A stretch of 64,000 bases of DNA from Bacteroidales bacterium (GCA_016936355.1 JAFGYB010000008.1:62001-126000); one strand, 5' to 3'; positions 1 to 9,688 are shown, counted from the stretch's first letter. Notes: a model not told the origin generated them from the letters alone. Numbers and translations are program-made.

Positions 1-1508
1 ACCAGTGTAAAGAGTCGGTTCCACCGAATTTTACCGCTTAGTAATGATTTATTGGGATCCAGCGACATCCAGATGAATACGGCTTTGCCTTCCACATGGT
101 TTTCGGGAACAAAACCCCAGTACCTTGAATCCGCTGAGTTATCACGATTGTCACCCATCATCCAGTAATAATTCATTTTAAACGTATAATGATCGGCCAC
201 TTTGCCGTTGATGTAAATCTTACCGTCTTTCACTTTCAGATCATTACCTTCATATACACCGATGATTCTTTTGTACAGAGGCAAAACTTTCATATTCAGG
301 GCCACGGTGGCTCCCTTTTTGGGAATATAGATGGGGCCGTAATTATCGCGGTTCCATTTAAAATCAGTCGTATCGTGCGGGAAAATTTCCGGATCGGTTA
401 TCCCGGCAGGAATATCAGACACCTGCACACTTTTTACGATTGGCAGACTGGCGATGGCATTGCGGGCCTTTTCGGAAAGCATGAACACATACTGTCCGGG
501 AACCATGGTTCTGCCTCCTTCGGTAACATTCAACCGGCTCAGGATAATAGGGTTAATGGATTCTCCATTGGTGTTTACATAATACTCGTATTCTTTGATT
601 CCCGGATCGTGGTTTTTCTTTCCATTGATGTAAACAATTTTATTGATGAGTTGCAAGGAATCACCCGGCATTCCGATACAGCGTTTGACAAAGTTTTCCT
701 GTTTATCTACCGGCCGGTAAATGATCTTGCCGAATTTGGCATGATCGGTCCAAACCCTGTTTCGTCCATACTGACGTACCAGAGAATAATAACTTCTGTT
801 GCTCTGATAGGCGGTGGAAACGGTATCTCCCACCGGATAGTTGAAGACAACCACGTCGTTCCGTTGCACATGACCCAGTCCGGGCAACCGCAAATACGGC
901 AATTCTATCCAGTCGAGATAGGAACTAACATCTTTGGTCAGCGGCATGGTATTGTGCACAAAGGGAAATGATAAAGGAGTGTTCGGAATCTTTGGCCCGT
1001 AGGCTACCTTACTGACAAACAGATAATCGCCCACCAGCAATGACTTTTCCATGGATGAAGTAGGAATGGTATACGCTTCGATCAGAAACGTACGAATTAT
1101 AGTTGCTGCCACTACAGCAAAAACGATGGCATCTACCCATTCACGGGTGGCTGATTTCGGTGGTTCTTCCCTGGTTTCAGGATCCAGATAAACATCTTTC
1201 TTGGTTGCGATATAGGGAAAATAGATAAAAGGGAAAACCACTGCCAGAAATTGTTCACCCAACCCGTATTTACCGTAACATTTGGCCATTTCCACCAACA
1301 TCAGCATGTACACAAATACATTGATAAAGGGGAAGAGCAACAACAAATACCACCACCAGGGTTTCTTTACAATCAGCAGAAATACATACAGGTTATAGAA
1401 CGGAATAAGTGTTTCCCAGGATTTGCGTCCGGCGCGGGCAAACTGTATCCAGAGAAAAATGGTAGGAACGGTAAAGGATAAGGGTAAAAAGATTAATAAT
1501 TCCAACAT
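1..1508 (-). CDS. lepB: Signal peptidase I, 3' end cut by window edge
   Basis: The product removes signal peptides from exported proteins at the outer face of the inner membrane. 502 codons are visible and the frame is still open at base 1, so the C-terminus is missing. The N-terminal ~100 residues hold extra hydrophobic segments, as is usual for the long Bacteroidota form. The conserved blocks are present: IPTSSMEKSLLVGDYL (catalytic Ser near residue 152), FVKRCIGMPGD (catalytic Lys, roughly residue 275) and GDNRDNSADSRYWGFV. ATG at 1506-1508 is chosen because a membrane segment follows at once. It is separated from dapB by about 90 AT-rich bases. Identification rests on the three catalytic blocks and is firm. 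Confidence 0.95.
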   Translation of the reverse strand, partial: MLELLIFLPLSFTVPTIFLWIQFARAGRKSWETLIPFYNLYVFLLIVKKPWWWYLLLLFPFINVFVYMLMLVEMAKCYGKYGLGEQFLAVVFPFIYFPYIATKKDVYLDPETREEPPKSATREWVDAIVFAVVAATIIRTFLIEAYTIPTSSMEKSLLVGDYLFVSKVAYGPKIPNTPLSFPFVHNTMPLTKDVSSYLDWIELPYLRLPGLGHVQRNDVVVFNYPVGDTVSTAYQSNRSYYSLVRQYGRNRVWTDHAKFGKIIYRPVDKQENFVKRCIGMPGDSLQLINKIVYINGKKNHDPGIKEYEYYVNTNGESINPIILSRLNVTEGGRTMVPGQYVFMLSEKARNAIASLPIVKSVQVSDIPAGITDPEIFPHDTTDFKWNRDNYGPIYIPKKGATVALNMKVLPLYKRIIGVYEGNDLKVKDGKIYINGKVADHYTFKMNYYWMMGDNRDNSADSRYWGFVPENHVEGKAVFIWMSLDPNKSLLSGKIRWNRLFTL

Positions 1509-1599
1509 GTGTTTTAAATTTATTTCAATGCAAAATACCGAAAAATAAAAAGATCTGGTTTTTAAAAAACTTTAAAAAATCAACCGATTATAATGAGCC

Positions 1600-2328
1600 T
1601 TAATTGATGCCCAGGGTTTTCAAATAATCCTCCATAGTGAAAATACCTTTTTTCCCCAACAGAAACTCCGCTGCCAACACAGCCCCCAGAGCAAACCCTT
1701 TTCTGCTTCTCGCTTCGTGTTTCAATGTTAGTATGTCTACTTCCGAATCATAGAACACCTCATGGGTTCCGGGAACCTCGTCTTCACGAACCGACTCAAT
1801 GGGCAATTCACCTTCTGTGGAAGATTCCTGATTGACCCATCGGGTCAGATTCGGGTTCATGGCAAGAATATCTTCTGCTGTTTTGATAGCTGTTCCGCTG
1901 GGAGCATCCAGCTTATGGATGTGGTGGATTTCTTTCATCGAACACCGGTACCCTTCCACCTGGGCCATCGCTTTGGCCATGATTTTGTTTACGTAAAAAA
2001 ACAAATTCACACCCAAACTGAAATTAGGTGCATAAAACAAACTTCCTTTTTGCTCGGTACAGGTTGCTTTTACCTCCTCCAGATGTCCATACCACCCGGT
2101 AGTTCCGGTTACCACCGGAAGCCCCAGGTTAAAACACCGGTACAAATTTGGAACTGCCACCTCCGGCAGGGAAAAATCAATAACAACGGCATTCGTTAGA
2201 TCCCTATGCTCCAACTGCTTCCAATCTGCTTCTGTGTCCAGCAATGCTAAAATTTTATGAGTACGTTCTTCCGAAATACGCTCAATCATTTTCCCCATTC
2301 TGCCATAACCGGAAATAATTACCTTCAT
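1600..2328 (-). CDS. dapB: 4-hydroxy-tetrahydrodipicolinate reductase
   Basis: The product reduces 4-hydroxy-tetrahydrodipicolinate with NAD(P)H in the diaminopimelate/lysine pathway, in the cytoplasm. The N-terminal MKVIISGYGRMGKMI is the nucleotide-binding loop. The catalytic region EIHHIHKLDAPSGTA carries the conserved histidines and the DAPSGTA substrate loop. At 242 residues it has normal family length. The frame is open to 2355, but I start at 2328 because the Rossmann strand begins there and this ATG forms an ATGA overlap with the aroE stop, pointing to translational coupling. dapF, a later step of the same pathway, lies at 22148-22930. Confidence 0.95.
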   Translation of the reverse strand: MKVIISGYGRMGKMIERISEERTHKILALLDTEADWKQLEHRDLTNAVVIDFSLPEVAVPNLYRCFNLGLPVVTGTTGWYGHLEEVKATCTEQKGSLFYAPNFSLGVNLFFYVNKIMAKAMAQVEGYRCSMKEIHHIHKLDAPSGTAIKTAEDILAMNPNLTRWVNQESSTEGELPIESVREDEVPGTHEVFYDSEVDILTLKHEARSRKGFALGAVLAAEFLLGKKGIFTMEDYLKTLGIN

Positions 2329-3080
2329 TTTTTCCCTTTGTTCCATATTTTCCATGATTCTTCAGCCTGAACATAGAGCATCTCCAGGCCGTTTTTTGTT
2401 TTTGCCCCCTTTTCCTTTCCCTTCTTTAAAAACAAAGTTTCTTCCGGATTATATACCAGATCAAATAATATGTGATTCTCTGTCAGTTTATCGTAAAGTA
2501 TGTCGGGATAGGTATCTTCATTCGGATGCATTCCCAGTGGAGTGGTATTGATAATCAGCTCATATTCCTGCATCAATTTGGGTGTGAGCCATGTATAATT
2601 CAATTCGATCAGTTTTTTGGGTGTGCGCGAAACATAGTAATAGTAAATACCCCATTTTCTTAACACATAGGCAACCGCGTGGGCACCGCCACCGGTTCCC
2701 AGGATCAAAGCGCGTAGTTGCTCCCTTTTTTTGATCAGTGGTTTGAGGCTTTGTTCTATACCAAACACATCGGTATTGTGTCCCACTAGTTTGGCTTTTC
2801 CGTTTCGTCTGCAAACATCCACCACATTAATACCACCAACGGTTTCAGCCACGGGGCTTAAGTCATCCATTTGCTGAATCAGCATCCTTTTGTAAGGGAT
2901 GGTCACATTCAGCCCCTTAAGTCTTGGATTCTTTTCCAAAAACTCATGTAGATCAGGAACATCCTCCATTTCAAATAAATGATAGATCGCATCAATCTGC
3001 TCCTTTTCAAACTTATCTCCAAAGTATTCGCCTGAAAAAGAATGCTTCAGCGATTTACCAATTAATCCGTACAAATCCAT
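2325..3080 (-). CDS. aroE: Shikimate dehydrogenase
   Basis: The product reduces 3-dehydroshikimate to shikimate with NADPH for aromatic amino acid synthesis. The N-terminal substrate domain shows YGLIGKSLKHSFSGEYF and NVTIPYK, whose Lys is the catalytic residue. The nucleotide-binding loop is ILGTGGGAHAVAYVL, and INTTPLGMHP follows. At 251 residues it is slightly shorter than E. coli AroE, as is common in Bacteroidota. It is co-transcribed with dapB through a 4-base overlap. The intergenic stretch upstream to 3168 is AT-rich and short. Confidence 0.94.
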   Translation of the reverse strand: MDLYGLIGKSLKHSFSGEYFGDKFEKEQIDAIYHLFEMEDVPDLHEFLEKNPRLKGLNVTIPYKRMLIQQMDDLSPVAETVGGINVVDVCRRNGKAKLVGHNTDVFGIEQSLKPLIKKREQLRALILGTGGGAHAVAYVLRKWGIYYYYVSRTPKKLIELNYTWLTPKLMQEYELIINTTPLGMHPNEDTYPDILYDKLTENHILFDLVYNPEETLFLKKGKEKGAKTKNGLEMLYVQAEESWKIWNKGKK

Positions 3081-3167
3081 AAGGTGATGAAAGTATCTTT
3101 TAATACCACAGACATTGAAATAAGGTCACTATCCTTTTTTACAAAGTTATATAATTTAATCATACAA

Positions 3168-4097
3168 TTATGATTCAGTCTTTTGACCAGCCAGCTTCTC
3201 AACCAAGACAATCGAAGCAATACCCAGCACCATAATGACCAATGCCCACCAAAACTGCTGATCCAGTTGGTCGGGAATAACACTGGCATAACGCGACACC
3301 ACTTTTCGTCCATGTCTGATGATGGGTTCTCCGTTTGGGCCGATCAGATATTCTGCCGTCTTCCAGGGCCACAACACCGTCATCGATCCCAGAATAAAAC
3401 CGGTTAGCATGGCGATGGTTTGATTTTTAAATTTTTTAAACACCCAGGAAAGCAAATGGGAAAAAGCAATCAATCCTACCACAGCACCCAATGCGAAAGG
3501 CGCTAATACAGCTATATCCTGATTGTTGATGGCATGAATGGCTACCAGCTGATAGTTTCCCATCAGAATCAGCACAAAAGATCCCGACAACCCCGGAAGG
3601 ATCATACTGCAAATAGAGATGACCCCACACAGGAACAAATACAACGAACTGCTGTTTTCTCCTGCAGGATTGATCAGGGAAACAGCCACAGCAATAGCTG
3701 TTCCAATGATCAGAAAAAGGATCACATCCCATCTCCACTTGTCTATAGTCTTTCCTACAAAGTAAATACTGGCCAGCACCAGCCCAAAAAAATAAGCCCA
3801 TATGTAGACCGGATATTCCCGAAACAGAAAGTCGAACAGTCGTGCCAAGGAGATCACGGCCAAACCAATACCCACAAAGATGGAAAACAGGAAATAGAAG
3901 TCCGTTTTCTTTGCAAAGGCGTTCCAGTTTCCTTTGAGCAGCAACCGCAAAGCCTCAAGTCCAAAAGATTTAATGGAATCGATAAGACGCTCAAAAATTC
4001 CTGTAATCAACGCGATGGTCCCCCCCGAAACGCCGGGAATAATATTGGCAACTCCTACTGCGATACCTTTCACTATATAAATGATGTATTCCTTCAT
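3168..4097 (-). CDS. DUF368 membrane protein, undecaprenyl-phosphate translocase candidate
   Basis: This is a polytopic membrane protein of 309 residues with about eight hydrophobic segments. The signature PGVSGGTIALITGIFE near residue 23 and the repeat-like PGLSGSFVLILMGNY in the second half are diagnostic of DUF368. Members of this family (PopT) have been shown in other bacteria to return undecaprenyl phosphate across the inner membrane for reuse in wall synthesis. That role is transferred here by family only. It lies 12 bases upstream of no shared pathway gene that I can see, so the context adds little. Confidence 0.85.
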   Translation of the reverse strand: MKEYIIYIVKGIAVGVANIIPGVSGGTIALITGIFERLIDSIKSFGLEALRLLLKGNWNAFAKKTDFYFLFSIFVGIGLAVISLARLFDFLFREYPVYIWAYFFGLVLASIYFVGKTIDKWRWDVILFLIIGTAIAVAVSLINPAGENSSSLYLFLCGVISICSMILPGLSGSFVLILMGNYQLVAIHAINNQDIAVLAPFALGAVVGLIAFSHLLSWVFKKFKNQTIAMLTGFILGSMTVLWPWKTAEYLIGPNGEPIIRHGRKVVSRYASVIPDQLDQQFWWALVIMVLGIASIVLVEKLAGQKTES

Positions 4098-4109
4098 TTA
4101 CTTTCGGTT

Positions 4110-5492
4110 TTAACGCAAAATATTTTTCACAAGCCTGATTTTATTTTTGAAAGGAGCATATCGCAACGGCACATCCAGCCATCTTTTCCTGAACATGACC
4201 GGTTTGGCATTGGAAAAAACAGAAAAGCTGTATGCCCCGTGGTATTTTCCTGTCCCGCTGTTGCCCACCCCGCCAAACGGCAGCTTACTGTTCGCAATAT
4301 GCATAATGGTATCATTCACCGTAACACCCCCGGCGGGAATGTTTTCTACTACTTTTTTTACAATGGACCTCCTGTTGGAAAAAACATACAGAGCCAGCGG
4401 GTGGGGCAGAGTATTGATCTGTTGTATGGCCTGATTTATGTCGGAATAGGTAATGACCGGTAAAATGGGTCCGAAAATCTCCTGCTGCATTACCGGCAAA
4501 TCAAACTGTACCGCATCCAGAATCGTAGGTGAAAAATAACGTTCTGACCTGTCAATTTGCCCACCATATGCAATCTTGGCTCCTTCAAGCAACGTGGCCA
4601 GTCGTTCCACGTTGGCATCGGATACAATTCGGGGATATTCACTGCTTTGTTGCGGATCTTTTCCATAAAACTGCTCCGTAACCCGGATCATTTCCTTGAC
4701 CAGATCCTGCTTCACCTTCTCGTGGACCATCAGGTAATCAGGAGCAATACAGGTCTGTCCCGCATTGATCAGTTTGCCCCACATTATTCTTCTTGCTGCT
4801 TGTTTCAGGTTCACCTTTTCATCCACAATACAGGGGCTTTTACCACCCAGTTCCAGGGTGACCGGAACCATGTTTTTGGCTGCGGCCTGCATTACAATTT
4901 TACCCACATACGAACTCCCTGTGAAAAAAATATGATTGACTTTCAGCTGCAGTAATTGCTGCGACACCTCTACCCCGCCGTTTACCACATGAACCAACTT
5001 CTTCTCAAAATGGGTGTTGATCATCTTTTCCATTACCTGAGCGGTATGTTCGGAAATCTCAGAGGGTTTCAGAATCACCGTATTTCCAGCTGCCAGGGCC
5101 CCGATCAACGGAGCAATCAGCAATTGAAATGGGTAATTCCAGGGAGCAATAATCAACACTGTACCCATAGGCTCCTGAGTAACATAACTGCTGGCCGGGA
5201 AATTGATGAGGCCGGAAGACACTTTTTCAGGGCGCATCCATTCCTTCAAATTTCTCAGTACAAGCCGAAGCTCTTCCAGAACAAATCCAATTTCTGTTGA
5301 ATAGGATTCAAATTTTGACTTGTGCAGATCCTGATAAAGCGCCTGATACAACTCCTCTTCATGGTTGCGAATAACCGTACGCAACTTTTTCAGGGCTTCC
5401 CGTCGAAAAGCATATTCTCTTGTCTTTCCGGAAGAGAAAAACTGCTGCTGATGATCAAGCAGCGCCTCAAATGGATTTTCAGGATTCTGCAT
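4110..5492 (-). CDS. Aldehyde dehydrogenase, class 3 type
   Basis: This NAD(P)+-dependent enzyme oxidises aldehydes to carboxylates. The 460-residue length and the absence of a long N-terminal arm fit the class-3/fatty-aldehyde group. LELGGKSPCIVD contains the general-base Glu and NAGQTCIAPDYLM the nucleophilic Cys. PFGGVGNSGTGKYHG is the usual C-terminal motif, and IIAPWNYPFQLLI lies in the cofactor domain. The substrate cannot be read from the sequence. It sits 5 bases downstream of the phosphosulfolactate synthase gene, so the two may be co-transcribed, but a functional link is not evident. Confidence 0.93.
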   Translation of the reverse strand: MQNPENPFEALLDHQQQFFSSGKTREYAFRREALKKLRTVIRNHEEELYQALYQDLHKSKFESYSTEIGFVLEELRLVLRNLKEWMRPEKVSSGLINFPASSYVTQEPMGTVLIIAPWNYPFQLLIAPLIGALAAGNTVILKPSEISEHTAQVMEKMINTHFEKKLVHVVNGGVEVSQQLLQLKVNHIFFTGSSYVGKIVMQAAAKNMVPVTLELGGKSPCIVDEKVNLKQAARRIMWGKLINAGQTCIAPDYLMVHEKVKQDLVKEMIRVTEQFYGKDPQQSSEYPRIVSDANVERLATLLEGAKIAYGGQIDRSERYFSPTILDAVQFDLPVMQQEIFGPILPVITYSDINQAIQQINTLPHPLALYVFSNRRSIVKKVVENIPAGGVTVNDTIMHIANSKLPFGGVGNSGTGKYHGAYSFSVFSNAKPVMFRKRWLDVPLRYAPFKNKIRLVKNILR

Positions 5493-5497
5493 TTTTA

Positions 5498-6271
5498 TTA
5501 ATCTTTTAAGTCATTGGGAAGAAAATCCATAAAAGTATCCCCCCTGAGACCAAGTCTCAGGGTTTCCATAGGAATAATCTCAGCGGGGGCAATATTACCC
5601 AGATTGACATTGGCACCAAAGTGTTTGATAAACCATGCCTGCTGTGATTTTTGCGGAGCTTCCCATATAATGCTTTCAAAGGGAAGGTGTTTTGAGATTT
5701 CGCTTATGAGTTCGAAATTGGCTTTACCGTTTAAATCGTAAATACCCACCGTACCGCTTTCGCGGGCTTCGGCAATCGTTTTGAACGAACCGGCTTCCAG
5801 TTCAGACTTCATCTGACTGATCCATTGATTGATGGGAATTTCCAGTCCCGCCACCTTGGAACCCACTTCCGAAACTACCGTATAGTCTTTTGCCAACAGG
5901 CTGATGTATTCACACTTTTTATCATGGTCCAGTGTCATGGAACCATCTGATATTTCCACGCTGTCGAATCCCAGTTTTTCCAAAAACCGTCTGTAATCAT
6001 CAAACTGATCCCGAATACAAAAGGCTTCAAAAAGAGTTCCGCCCGGATATACCTTAATACCGTTTTTCTGATAAAGGGCAATTTTGTCCTTTACATTGGG
6101 GTTCACATACGAAGTACCGAAACCGAGTTTCAGAAAATCGATGAGATCTCCGGCAGTTTCAACCATGTCTTCAGCCTGACGCATGCCCAGCCCTTTGTCC
6201 ATTACCATAGTAATCCCTTCAGTTCTGGGCATTTTAGTTCTTTCAGGTAAAAAATTCAATGTAACATCCAT
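5498..6271 (-). CDS. Phosphosulfolactate synthase family protein (ComA-like)
   Basis: ComA adds sulfite to phosphoenolpyruvate to give (2R)-phospho-3-sulfolactate, the first step of one coenzyme M route in methanogens. At 257 residues the protein has family length. It shows the TIM-barrel signatures TMVMDKGLGM, DFLKLGFGTSYV, YPGGTLFEA, VEISDGSMTL and VVSEVGSK, the last four shared with archaeal ComA. In Bacteroidota the product could feed sulfolactate, sulfopyruvate or cysteate rather than coenzyme M. That is inference, since no comB, comC or comDE lies in the window. It is followed closely by an aldehyde dehydrogenase. Confidence 0.88.
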   Translation of the reverse strand: MDVTLNFLPERTKMPRTEGITMVMDKGLGMRQAEDMVETAGDLIDFLKLGFGTSYVNPNVKDKIALYQKNGIKVYPGGTLFEAFCIRDQFDDYRRFLEKLGFDSVEISDGSMTLDHDKKCEYISLLAKDYTVVSEVGSKVAGLEIPINQWISQMKSELEAGSFKTIAEARESGTVGIYDLNGKANFELISEISKHLPFESIIWEAPQKSQQAWFIKHFGANVNLGNIAPAEIIPMETLRLGLRGDTFMDFLPNDLKD

Positions 6272-6285
6272 TATTTTATATTTTA

Positions 6286-7701
6286 TTATTTCTTGGGTTC
6301 TTTATACAGATCCAGCATTTCCAGAAACCGATGATCTTCCATCAGTTCTGGAATATAATCCAGCAACTCAATATGACTTTCAAAATCGAGCTTAAAAGCC
6401 TGTTCCATGTGAAAATACGCATCTTCCAGTTTCCCCGAACGATAGAAATAGCCTGCCTGTCGAAACCAAAGCAATGCATTATCCCGGTTGGCATCGATGG
6501 CTGTGACCATGATATCCTGAGCCGTTTCAAAATCTCCCTGTAAGGCGTAAATCAATGAGTAATTCATCCAGGCTTCGACATAATTTTTACTGTTTTTCAC
6601 CACTTCTTCAAAAAGGGTCGCAGCTTTATCGTATTCATTCAGCTGAAGGAACAAAACTCCCAGTTCAAATTTAATGTCATCCTGATGCGGAGCCAGTTCA
6701 ATAGCCTTCTGATAATATTTGACCGCCATTCTGTTGCGGTCCTGTTTCATGAAAATCCGTGCCACCCCCGACCATGATTCAGGAAGTCGTTCATCTTTTT
6801 CCAGCGCCTGATTGTAATATTTCAACGCTTTTTCCAGGTCATCAAGACTTTCGTAACACTCCCCAATATAGCAATAGGTAATGGCTTCCGGCTGTTCCAG
6901 CTTAAATGTTTCTTTGTAAAGGTTGATGGCTTTACGAAACTGCTTCAGACTTGAATAGGAATTGGCCATATTGAAATAAGCGGCCGAAAAACCATCATCG
7001 ATGGCCAATACAAATTCGTACGCCTGAATAGCCTTTTCATACAAATCGAGGGTACTGTAAAAAATTCCCAGATGAAACCAGGCATACGGCGAATAAGGAT
7101 GTTCATCCAGAAAATTCGTATAGAATGATATGGCTTCCTCTTCTTTGTGGTTGATTTCAAAAAAGAAGGCAATCTCCTGGATCAGTTCGTCGGAATCAGG
7201 TTGCAGAAAAAGTGCTTTTTCCAGATACTTCAATGCATTATCAAAGTCATTCATGCTTTCGTATTCAAAAGCAATATTCGAAAGCACATCGCCCATGCGT
7301 TCCGTATCCGTCTGCAGCAGCTTTTTATATTCGCCAATGGCATCTTCGTGTCGCTCCATCATACCGAAAATTTCCCCGCGGGTAAAGAAAATCTCTTCAT
7401 CACCGGGCTCCAGCATTTCCAGACGATCCAGAATCGCCAGTGCTTCATCATAATTGGATTCCAGGGCCAGCAATCGCGATTCTCTGATACCGAAAGAAGA
7501 ACTGTGCGGATGTTGTTGATGCGCACTGTCAATGGCTTGTCGGGCCATCGTTCTTTCGTGGTTGTCCAGATAATAGTCGATGATGGTCTCAAATTCCTCC
7601 ACATCAAAAAAATGGCCGTTCCCGGATTTCACCTGCTCTTCAAATCGCTGAATCAAAGCAGATATTTCATTTTCGGATTGCCATTCCAATTCTTCACTCA
7701 T
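6286..7701 (-). CDS. Tetratricopeptide repeat protein
   Basis: This is a 471-residue soluble protein made of about ten consecutive TPR units, each with the W/L/G/Y/A/F/A/P pattern; clear examples are NIAFEYESMNDFDNALKYLE and AYFNMANSYSSLKQFRKAIN. There is no signal peptide, membrane segment or catalytic domain. Such solenoids act as protein-protein scaffolds. No partner can be named. It ends 14 bases before the phosphosulfolactate synthase gene and could head that operon. A CAAAATTA (minus-strand TAATTTTG) at 7719-7726 is a possible -7 box. Confidence 0.85.
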   Translation of the reverse strand: MSEELEWQSENEISALIQRFEEQVKSGNGHFFDVEEFETIIDYYLDNHERTMARQAIDSAHQQHPHSSSFGIRESRLLALESNYDEALAILDRLEMLEPGDEEIFFTRGEIFGMMERHEDAIGEYKKLLQTDTERMGDVLSNIAFEYESMNDFDNALKYLEKALFLQPDSDELIQEIAFFFEINHKEEEAISFYTNFLDEHPYSPYAWFHLGIFYSTLDLYEKAIQAYEFVLAIDDGFSAAYFNMANSYSSLKQFRKAINLYKETFKLEQPEAITYCYIGECYESLDDLEKALKYYNQALEKDERLPESWSGVARIFMKQDRNRMAVKYYQKAIELAPHQDDIKFELGVLFLQLNEYDKAATLFEEVVKNSKNYVEAWMNYSLIYALQGDFETAQDIMVTAIDANRDNALLWFRQAGYFYRSGKLEDAYFHMEQAFKLDFESHIELLDYIPELMEDHRFLEMLDLYKEPKK

Positions 7702-7877
7702 AAACTAAGATTGATTCGCAAAATTAAAATTTATAGTGTACTATCCGGGAAAAGATTCACAAATTTTCATAATATCAGCCCTTTCAGTTGAATGGAACAG
7801 TCCCTAAAATGACTAGCAGATTTGGATAAATCACCTCCGAAAATAAACTTTTTTAGTCAAACTATCTCCAGAAAGAA

Positions 7878-7907
7878 TTGGGACTATCTGCATATTTTAT
7901 ACTTTTG
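7878..7907 (+). promoter_or_regulatory. Bacteroidota-type promoter of glmM
   Basis: TTG at 7878-7880 is followed by exactly 19 bases and then TACTTTTG at 7900-7907. This matches the Bacteroidota sigma-70 consensus TTTG-N19-TAnnTTTG. Transcription would begin near 7913, leaving a leader of about 30 bases before the ATG at 7943. Confidence 0.62.
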
Positions 7908-7942
7908 TGAACCTGATTTTAATCTATCAAACAAAAGCCATC

Positions 7943-9322
7943 ATGACACTGATCAAGTCCATTTCAGGCATTCGCGGAACCATCGGAGGAAGGGTTTCTG
8001 AAAACCTTACCCCTGTAGATGTGGTGAAATTTACCGCCGCATTTACCCGCTTTCATCAGATTCGCACCGGAAGTATGAAAATTAAACTGGTGGTGGGTCG
8101 TGATGCGCGTATTTCGGGAAGAATCATTGAACAACTAGTTCTTTCCACCGTTGCATCCATGGGTGCCGATGTGGTGAATACAGGACTTTCCACCACGCCG
8201 ACAGTTGAAATGGCCGTTACGCATTTTCAGGCCGATGGAGGCATTATTTTAACAGCCAGCCACAATCCAACACAATGGAATGCGCTGAAGTTGCTGAATG
8301 AAAAAGGTGAGTTTCTTTCAGATGCCGATGGCAGACAAGTACTGGATCTGGCGGAACAAATGGATTTTGATTATGCCAAAGTTGATGAACTGGGAAGTAT
8401 AACTGAAGAAAACGGGATGATTGATTACCATATTGAGGAAGTACTGAAACTCCCGCTGGTAGATACAAAACTCATCCGTGAAGCCGGATTTAAAATCGTT
8501 GTGGATGCTGTAAATTCCACCGGTGGCATGGCAATTCCACAATTACTTAAGGCACTCGGTGTGAGGGAGATTATTGAATTGTATTGCGAACCCAATGGTC
8601 AGTTCCCGCACAATCCGGAACCCTTACCGGAAAACCTGACCGAAATCTCTAAAACAGTCGTGGACCAAAATGCTGATCTGGGAATAGTAGTGGACCCGGA
8701 TGTGGACCGGCTGGCATTTGTTATGGAAGACGGGAACATGTTTGGTGAGGAATACACACTGGTGGCTGTTGCCGACTATGTGCTGCACCATCAGAAAGGA
8801 AACACCGTTTCCAATCTTTCCTCCACACGGGCTTTACGCGATGTAACCGAAAAAGCAGGAGGAAGTTACCAGGCCTCAGCCGTTGGAGAGGTAAATGTGG
8901 TAGATAAGATGAAAGAAACCCATGCAGTAATTGGTGGTGAGGGCAACGGCGGTGTGATCTATCCTGCACTGCATTATGGTCGGGATGCCCTGGCCGGAAC
9001 CGCTTTGTTCCTGACTCATCTAGCCCAAAAGAAAATGAAGATGAGCGAACTCAGATCTTCATATCCCGGATATTTCATTTCCAAAAACAAGATCAACCTC
9101 ACAAACGGCATGTCAACCGAGACAGTCTTCAGAAAAGTGAAGGAACAATACAGCCAGTTTCCCGTGACTGATATTGACGGAGTAAAAATTGATTTCCCCG
9201 ATGGCTGGGTACACTTACGGGCTTCCAATACAGAACCTATTCTGAGAGTTTATGCCGAATCAGTCTCCGTGGAAAAAGCCCAGGAATATGCCCGACAGGT
9301 CATGAACATGGTCTCGCAGTAG
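7943..9322 (+). CDS. glmM: Phosphoglucosamine mutase / phosphohexomutase
   Basis: This enzyme interconverts glucosamine-6-P and glucosamine-1-P (or a related phosphohexose) for wall and lipopolysaccharide precursors. The start MTLIKSISGIRGTIGG is typical of Bacteroidota GlmM-like proteins. TASHNPTQWNALK holds the phosphoserine, VDPDVDRLAFV the Mg2+-binding DxDxD, GGEGNGGVIYP the sugar loop and RASNTEPILRVY the phosphate loop. The frame opens at a GTG at 7907, but that codon is part of the -7 box, so I take the ATG at 7943 (459 residues). Strict separation from phosphomannomutase is not possible by eye. Confidence 0.9.
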   Translation: MTLIKSISGIRGTIGGRVSENLTPVDVVKFTAAFTRFHQIRTGSMKIKLVVGRDARISGRIIEQLVLSTVASMGADVVNTGLSTTPTVEMAVTHFQADGGIILTASHNPTQWNALKLLNEKGEFLSDADGRQVLDLAEQMDFDYAKVDELGSITEENGMIDYHIEEVLKLPLVDTKLIREAGFKIVVDAVNSTGGMAIPQLLKALGVREIIELYCEPNGQFPHNPEPLPENLTEISKTVVDQNADLGIVVDPDVDRLAFVMEDGNMFGEEYTLVAVADYVLHHQKGNTVSNLSSTRALRDVTEKAGGSYQASAVGEVNVVDKMKETHAVIGGEGNGGVIYPALHYGRDALAGTALFLTHLAQKKMKMSELRSSYPGYFISKNKINLTNGMSTETVFRKVKEQYSQFPVTDIDGVKIDFPDGWVHLRASNTEPILRVYAESVSVEKAQEYARQVMNMVSQ

Positions 9323-9399
9323 CTGTTCAAAACATTTTATTTCTGATTTTGCGGTTCGCTGAATTCTGCTTATATTTAGCAGGTTAAACTCTTTTTGCC

Positions 9400-9651
9400 A
9401 TGAAGAAAGCACGAAAACGCAATACCGGCTACCAGCTTGTCGAATTCAAACTTTCCAAAAAACAAATGAAATCCCTGAGAAACTATTGTCGTGCCCGCAA
9501 GACTACTCCCACCAAACTGATCAAAAAAAGCATCCGGTACTATACGGAACATTTCTCCGAGGGCGTTCCTCAAAAATATTATGCCACAGCCAACCAGCTC
9601 GACATGTTCCACGATCCCGAAAAAGAAGAAACCCCGCTCAGCTTGTTTTAG
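9400..9651 (+). CDS. Small basic hypothetical protein
   Basis: This is an 83-residue protein I do not recognise. The first two thirds are strongly basic (MKKARKRNTGYQLVEFKLSKK...) and end in an acidic tail. The stretch LVEFKLSKKQMKSLRNYC..TTPTKLIKKSIRYY resembles a ribbon-helix-helix DNA-binding fold, a beta strand followed by two helices, but this is only a resemblance. It begins 78 bases after glmM and runs toward the minus-strand gene at 9689. The ATG has an AT-rich upstream region with TATATTTA, close to a -7 box. Confidence 0.55.
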   Translation: MKKARKRNTGYQLVEFKLSKKQMKSLRNYCRARKTTPTKLIKKSIRYYTEHFSEGVPQKYYATANQLDMFHDPEKEETPLSLF

Positions 9652-9688
9652 CCGGGCAGGGTTCAGATACTTTTTTAACCGTTCGAAT

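Noticed and set aside
3534-4463. Open frame of 309 codons on the plus strand
   Set aside because: It lies wholly antisense to the DUF368 and aldehyde dehydrogenase genes, which have clear family motifs; its composition (many Gln, His, Asn) is that of a shadow frame.
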